A DNA stretch of 64,000 nt from Eleusine coracana subsp. coracana (Eukaryota > Streptophyta > Magnoliopsida > Poales > Poaceae). The position numbers and the translations under genes were made by a program. The notes under the pieces were generated by a model. That model searched no databases, had not been told where the DNA came from, and saw nothing but the letters and a program-made list of their open reading frames with translations. This document shows positions 58,440 to 64,000 of the stretch, one piece after another; position 1 is the first letter of the stretch; every line of letters starts with the position of its first letter. Location: assembly GCA_032690845.1 (NCBI GenBank), contig CM064430.1:7302949-7366948 (forward strand). The letters are read 5' to 3'.

Positions 58440-58948
58440 TAATGACGCAGCCACAGTCTTTCTTAATTATGCACAACCGAAGGCACGTGGTAATGGATTA
58501 AAATGCTTATGATACTCTTAATCTTATCATCAGTAGTCTAACACTCCCTTAAAAATACTTATTACTAAACCCTTAGATTTTATTGTCCCGGTGAATGCCT
58601 TTTTTAAAGGTGGGTAAATGTCTTTGATCTAACATACATCCTTGTATCATTTCCCTCTCCGTTTTCTAAATAAGAGTAGACGCAAACTCCGTTGAGTTTA
58701 TCAAATTTGTTGTTGCCTTTTTATGTTTTACCATTACAAAAAACCAGCCAGATAGGAAATGGAAGGCGTCAAATTTGGAACTGAATATATTTGTCTCGTG
58801 CGCGTGGTTTGGGCCCTGCTAACTGCTAGTCTCCTCCTACTGTTTATTGTTTGTATCAGAACGACAAAAGAATTTAATCGATTTCTGTTTTACTTTACCA
58901 GTCTCCTGTAATCATAATAAATTTCCTCCATCAGACCCCTTTTATTTA
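58440..58948. other. Upstream region of the prolyl oligopeptidase gene
   Basis: Intergenic AT-rich DNA between the promoter and the Tourist MITE. No gene or clear repeat recognised. Confidence 0.4.
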
Positions 58949-59361
58949 GGGGCTGTTTGTTTTCTAAGTGGGTTATTTAATCTAGATTATTGGTGTTAGA
59001 TTATTTAATCTTAATTATATAATTCAGATTAAATAATTTGGGAGAGCTGTTTATTTACCCAGCTTATTGTTGTCCAGATTATTAGTTATAGATGATAAAA
59101 AGATAATAATGTCCTTGGTTGCTATAGAGATAATAATGCCTGATGACATAAGTGGGTAATTTCCTTCAAAGTGTCAAGACTAGTGGGTCTTTTACCAAAT
59201 AAGTTAAAAAAAGCACCTCTTAAGGTGCTTATTGGATTATGATAATCTAGCCCATAGATTATTTAATCTGATCAAATAAGCTAGCCTGTTTGTTTATCCT
59301 CCCAGATTATTTGGTCTAGATTAAATAATCTGATTGTAAATAAGCTAAAACAAACAGGCCC
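58949..59361. mobile_element. Tourist-like MITE (413 bp, TTA duplication)
   Basis: Ends are GGGGCTGTTTGTTTT and the inverse of AAAACAAACAGGCCC. TTA stands on both sides (58946-58948, 59362-59364). The interior repeats AGATTATTTAATCT words in both directions. A related fragment appears to start near 59690. Confidence 0.85.
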
Positions 59362-60012
59362 TTAGTGGCCATCAGCAACTGCTATATATATTGTTAGCCC
59401 TACATATATTTTTCCTTTATTTATGACTGGCAAGTGTAGCAAAAATCATCCATACCTGCAGGAGGATTAGTGAAATGAGATGATTTTTGCTACATTATCA
59501 AAGTCGCCATCTCATTTTTCTCGTGGTCTCTATCATTATCAAATTCGTTGGTGATATTATTTGTCATTTAGTGCATAATCATTACATCTTTCAAAACTCA
59601 ATGAATGATTACTGAGATGCAACAGATCAAGGATGGCCAACAACCATATAATTTAGTTCTTCTACAAGGAGCTTTAGGGACCTTGTTTCCTTGGTAGATT
59701 ATTTAATCTGGATTATGATGCTAGATTATATAATCTGAATTATTTAAATTAGAGGGTGTTTGTTCATATAGATTATTGGTACTCATTATTTTATTTTAGA
59801 TGTGAGAAGACAACAATACCCCTTATCGGAGATGACATTTTTACTATCATACAATCAATCAACAATAGCAAAGTAAGTACACTACCACAAAATGAACCGT
59901 GGGAGACGGAAGGAAGAAGAGAATTATTGAACCAGTTCACTACTCAATTCTTCCGATCCAATAGTGCTCTAGTAATTCGACTTTTGTCTCGTACAGTTTC
60001 ACTTCAATGGCA
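59362..60012. other. Intergenic with MITE-like fragments
   Basis: A palindromic phrase (GTGTAGCAAAAATCATC against GATGATTTTTGCTACA, 59435-59496) may be a small MITE. GATTATTTAATCTGGATTAT near 59696 resembles the neighbouring Tourist MITE. No gene recognised. Confidence 0.4.
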
Positions 60013-60020
60013 GCCACCAA

Positions 60021-61201
60021 TAGTCCTGGACTCGGGCCGTGCCGGGCTGGCACGGCACGGGCCCATCGTGCTTCGGGCCGCCTCGTGCCATGCCTCAATG
60101 GCACGTCGGGCCATGTTGGGCCATGCCGTTGGGCCGGCCAAGCAAAAAATAAGGCCCGGGCATGGCCCAAGGCACGACGGGCCACTGTCGGGCCGTGCCA
60201 AGCCCAGGCACGGTCCAATTTCAGTGAAGACGCCTCTTCGGAATACGTTTTCAACATAGAGAAAGCGTAATTGTAATGTTTAAATTTATTGTTTTTATAG
60301 TATTATATAGATCAAAATATTTATAAAATTCTAGCAAAATGATATCAGTTTTTTAAGGCTATATTACATTTGATTAACAAATTTGAATTCCAAAATCATC
60401 ATAATTTAAGTGCAATAAAAAAACAAATGGAAAATGATTTTTTTACATTTTTGTATCTTCAAAAATATAATGAAATTTGAACTCACTTTTGGTGTGGGGC
60501 TGTTCCTAGGCAACACCAATCTCCAGGGGATTTTTTTTGAATTATTTTACTTTAAAGTGTGTTCAAATTATACTAAACAATATAGAAGGTACGAAGTTTT
60601 GAGTCAAATGAAGAGCAATTTGAACTTAAACAAGTTTAGGTGTTTTGAAAAAAATTATTTAAAAATTCTATGAGGGGATATATAGAAGTTGTATATATAC
60701 ATAAAGTTTCATTTGAAATTTCAATTTCTTTGAGGATTTACAAAAAAAAAATAAAGAGAACAATGAATAGTGTCTATTAATGAGTTGATGGACCATTGAA
60801 AAATTGAACTAAACCAATAAGATGAAAAAGCTTCTTAGTAACAGGGCACATTTTTATGAGATTATAGAAAAAAGAATCATTGAATTTGGATTAAAAACAT
60901 GAAATCTATATAAGTTTAAAATTTTAAACAAGAATCAAAATAAAAAACAGAAATATTTCAGACTATTAGACTGAATTCGTGCTATCAGGCCGCATTCGTG
61001 CCGTGCCAGCCCAAGCATGGCCCGAAATCCTTGTCGTGCCGTGCTAGGCCATTGAGCCAAAATCCCGGCACGACACGGTCCGATGTGTCATGCCGGGCCG
61101 GCACGGCCCAAAACTTCCTCGTGCCGTGCCGGGCCTTGGGCCGTGCCAAATGTCCGTGTCATGGGCCGTCCAAATTTGGCCCAGCCCAAGTCGCAGGACT
61201 A
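60021..61201. mobile_element. Non-autonomous hAT element (1181 bp, 8-bp duplication)
   Basis: The left end TAGTCCTGGACTCGGGCC matches the inverse of the right end (TAGTCCTGCGACTTGGGC). The 8-bp duplication GCCACCAA stands at 60013-60020 and 61202-61209. GC-rich subterminal clusters of GGCCGTGCCGGGC-type words (to 60225 and from 60990) flank an AT-rich core with no transposase. This layout is typical of hAT elements. Open frames in the clusters are compositional artefacts. Confidence 0.92.
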
Positions 61202-61209
61202 GCCACCAA

Positions 61210-61872
61210 CCTCTGCTTTGCGGTATTCACCGCATCCTGCGCCCTCCTCGTGGCCTCGATATCGTCGCTTCAGCCTCAATGTTGCTGACCAGAAGGGATG
61301 AACGGTGCCGTCAGGCAAAGGCACCAGTCGTACAACCACTAGACCAAGAGGAACCTGTGACACCCTGGGTGTCAAGAAAACCAACATAGAAACTCTAGAC
61401 ATTCGCTTTGACCAATTATGAACCCACCTAAAAGGTTTGAAGCTATTGAACATCATTTGAATGAAAATGACCAAAATTTGAACACCATTTGAACTACAAG
61501 TCAGATATTTTGAACAAAACATATTGTCACCAAAACTCTATGTTGTAGGAATTGATGAAAAATAATTTATGTTAAATCCCAGATTTTTCTTCCAAGCTTA
61601 AGTGCCCCAAATAGATCCCTAAAGGATTAAAAACAACCCCACTTTGAAATATTCCTATTGAAATTCAAATGACAACTATTAAAAAAATCAATTTCTAAAT
61701 ATAGTTCACATCATTACAAACACACCCATATTTTTCTTTTCACAAACTTAGCTCTAGAAATTAGGCTACAAAGTATTAAGGAATGCCTGATTAAAAAATC
61801 AACCGAACAAGAAAATCAATGTGGGTCCCACTTGTCAATCTCCCTCTCCTCCAAAATAGCAACTTCATTTTA
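61210..61872. other. Retroelement-like non-coding sequence
   Basis: Contains TGTGACACCCTGGGTGTCAAG (about 61358-61378), an LTR-like start, and runs of TTTGAAC/ATTTGAA words. No coding region or clear end was found. Confidence 0.3.
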
Positions 61873-62702
61873 CGCTGCGTTTGGATGTTGGCATTCGGGC
61901 CCGGAATTGGGAATTGGTATTGGGCCACCTCCAATGCTGTCGTTTGGATACACACGGAATTGGCACACGGAATTGAGGCGAATTCCGAACCGTTTTCTCC
62001 GCTGTGCGCGTAGCGCTTCCCCAATTCGGAAGCCTACCCCTCGGAATCAAGCTGAATTCGCGTCCCGAGCCGCTCGCAGCCGCCCCCTTCCTTCGCCCCT
62101 CCCCGCTGGCATCCGTCCCGAGCACCGGCGCCCCTTCCTCCGCCCCTCCCCGCTGGCGTCCATCCCGAGCACCCGCGCCCCTTCCTCCGCTCCTCCCCGC
62201 TGGCGTCCGTCCCAAGCGTCCTCACTCTCTCACTTATGCGTGGTGGCTTCGACTTCGAGCGGCGGCGGCAGATTCGACTTGGCGACGATGGCGGCTTCGG
62301 ATATGACCTTGGCGGCGGCGGCTTTGACTTCAAGCGGCGGCTTTGGATTCAAGCTTGGCTGTGGCAGCTTTGACTTTGAGCGGCAGCTTCAACCTCGATA
62401 GCAGCAGCTTCGGCTTCGAGCGGTGGCGGCAGCATCTTCAAGGTTGTCGGTGAGTCGACGAACTCCCTCCCATCTTTGTCTCTTACCGCTGGCAGGCTTC
62501 TTCCCTAGGCCCAATTTCCAATTCTCCAGATTTTGCATCCAAACATCAAATGGAATTGATTTGATCTGATTTCTATTTCTAACGAATTACTTTGACAACC
62601 AAACAAAAACATTGAATTGATGCTCAATTTCATTTCTATATGGATTTGGAATTGGATGTCAATTCAATTCCATGCCTCCAATTCTGATATCCAAACGGAG
62701 CC
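61873..62702. mobile_element. Tourist-like element with GC-rich cargo (830 bp)
   Basis: The left end (CGCTGCGTTTGGATGTTGG) and the inverse of the right end (GGCTCCGTTTGGATATCAG) form inverted ends, each next to TTA (61870-61872, 62703-62705). Both ends are rich in GGAATTG/CAATTCC words. The centre (about 61980-62520) is strongly GC-rich, unlike the ends, and includes a three-unit tandem repeat (period 47) at 62088-62215. Cargo of host origin is likely; source not recognised. Confidence 0.65.
62088..62220. repeat. Three-unit GC-rich tandem repeat, period 47
   Basis: TTCCTTCGCCCCTCCCCGCT, TTCCTCCGCCCCTCCCCGCT and TTCCTCCGCTCCTCCCCGCT start at 62088, 62135 and 62182. Each is followed by GGCRTCCRTCCC. 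Confidence 0.9.
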
Positions 62703-63420
62703 TTAGAGATTTCCTCATAAGGTTGCTTGGTGCCGGTCGGCACGAGACCTGTGCCTACTGGCGCTCCAGGCGTGCCGATCAGTACGAGATCTGTGTCGGT
62801 CAACATATCCTCAATCTTCACCCCTACCCAATTTCCATGAGTCATTTGTTCCATATCATCCTTCACATCGATTTCCAAGACATATTTTCTTTCTTCTCCG
62901 CGTCCTACTCTTGGGAGATCGATCGGCGTCTATTTCTGTGAAAAGCTCGGATCTTCTTGAAACTCATCCCAATGCCTATGCATAGCCTCTGTATTGGCTA
63001 TTTTAACTAAAAGATCCATCCCAGCTTTAGCAGTCAAATCCAAGAAACACCCTCTAGCCGATCCATCCAAATGCATCCTTGAGGACGATCCGAGAGACAT
63101 ATAGAATGTCTATGCAACTAGATTGTCATCCACTCCCAAATCAGGCCCTTCCTTCTACAAGAATTGAATTCGTGACCATGCTTGGGGAAGACTTTCTTCC
63201 ATTCTTTGCTCAAACTTCACCACCTCTCTCCTCAGATTTATACATTTGGTAATGGGAAAAAGTGAAGGCAGAAAACTCCTACCAATTTCTCCCAATTCCA
63301 TTTAGCTTCACGAGCTACCAATTTGTACCACTCCTTGTCCCTTCCGTCAATAGTAAACGGAAATAATAGCCATCTATACCAATTCTGGGCACTTCTTTGT
63401 GCTTGAAAATTTGACAGAGG
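62703..63420 (-). pseudogene. Ty3/gypsy gag remnant (second element)
   Basis: On the minus strand FPFTIDGRDKEWYKLVAREA, then WNWEKLVGVFCLHFFPL, is the retrotransposon gag capsid signature. It is followed in broken frames by LRREVVKFEQRMEESL, LDLTAKAGMDLLVKIANTEA and a Met/Asp-rich tail to about 62703. Several stops interrupt it. A Tourist-like element lies directly at its end. Different from the Tat gag at 22 kb. Confidence 0.75.
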
Positions 63421-63741
63421 ACTTATAGATCCTGCAGATGTGTGTAAGGGTTCTTGCCCCTTGTCCTAGAAAATTTGCTTTATTCAGTCATACTGATGAT
63501 GATCGGGTTTAGCATAGATGAAGAAGCAGTAAGCTTTTTATCTAAAGCCTGTAGAATTAGTCATTCTGAAGATGGCAATGAGTGATCCTTGACTGTTAGA
63601 TACGTCCCTGAAGTACCCATTCTGAATACACAGAGAAAAATAAAAACACAAAATTAGAGAAGAGGGGATTAGAGGTTAGTAAAATAAACAAATAGCAAAA
63701 GAACTGGCTTGCTACCCAGCAACAACACTGGAAAATATGCT
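63421..63741 (-). other. Leader of the second gypsy element with primer-binding-like site
   Basis: Between the gag remnant and the LTR. CCAGTGTTGTTGCTGGGTAGC on the minus strand (about 63711-63731) resembles a decayed tRNA-Asp type primer-binding site. The rest is untranslated leader. Confidence 0.4.
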
Positions 63742-64000
63742 TGTTGGTCATAGTTATGCACCCACTCGTATACCGCAAGAGAATGATATACAATTGTAGC
63801 TTACTTTTTTCTCAGGGTATTTCAAGGTTTAATCAAATCCATAGAGAGCAAACAGGACCTTCACTATTATTTAATCTACTAAGTATATCAAAAAGGGGGA
63901 ATTTCTATAGTAACAGGAAATAATTATGAACAAAGAGCTAGAGAGTTTGATCAAGTTTATAAAGGAATTCCCTCGTGTGGTTCAGGTAACTAGCATGCAA
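63742..64000 (-). repeat. LTR of the second gypsy element (runs off the window)
   Basis: Begins TGTTGGTCATAGTTATGCAC in window orientation next to the leader, so it is the 5' LTR of a minus-strand element. CACCCACTCGTATACCGCAA and following text match the solo LTR at 26567. Confidence 0.55.

Noticed and set aside
59756..60259. 167-codon open frame
   Set aside because: Runs across the left end and target duplication of the hAT element into its GC-rich repeats.

Overview
The window looks like nuclear DNA of a grass, probably a panicoid. The signs are GC-rich exons split by AT-rich GT-AG introns, a plant-only receptor kinase, Tourist-type MITEs with TTA/TAA duplications, a Tat-lineage Ty3/gypsy element, an Au-like SINE and many Helitrons whose 3' ends share one hairpin-CTAG signature. 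No bacterial or organellar features are visible, and no tRNA, rRNA or CRISPR was found.

Three ordinary genes are present, all on the minus strand. (1) The first coding exon of an RZ-1-type glycine-rich RNA-binding protein (991-1101), with TATA box, telo-box and 5'-UTR intron. (2) A three-exon L-type lectin receptor kinase (5761-9448), in frame throughout except for a stop inside the kinase activation segment. A 692-bp Helitron sits 40 bp upstream of its start codon. (3) A complete 12-exon prolyl oligopeptidase gene (48338-58251) whose exons join to 730 codons with Ser-Asp-His intact. One of its introns holds a LINE remnant.

Most of the rest is mobile DNA. From 13852 to 24417 lies a decayed Tat-type Ty3/gypsy element (minus strand), split by a 744-bp TRIM with a 5-bp target duplication. 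From 25.2 to 31.7 kb there are LTR remnants, a 3.3-kb inverted-repeat element and CACTA-like ends.

From 31715 to 48016 lies what I read as one 16.3-kb Helitron on the minus strand. Its 5' end is TCTCTAC..., its 3' end is a hairpin plus CTAG, and it sits between A and T. It carries remnants of two tandem Ulp1-type (C48) protease genes, a basic SDEQKA-motif exon and an unrecognised coiled-coil gene next to its 3' end. It has itself been invaded by a 3.3-kb TIR element and at least four smaller Helitrons of the same terminal family, some nested in each other. It lies about 320 bp beyond the prolyl oligopeptidase stop codon. Downstream of that gene come a Tourist MITE, a 1181-bp hAT element with an exact 8-bp duplication, a Tourist-like element with GC-rich cargo, and a decayed Ty3/gypsy gag and LTR that run off the window.
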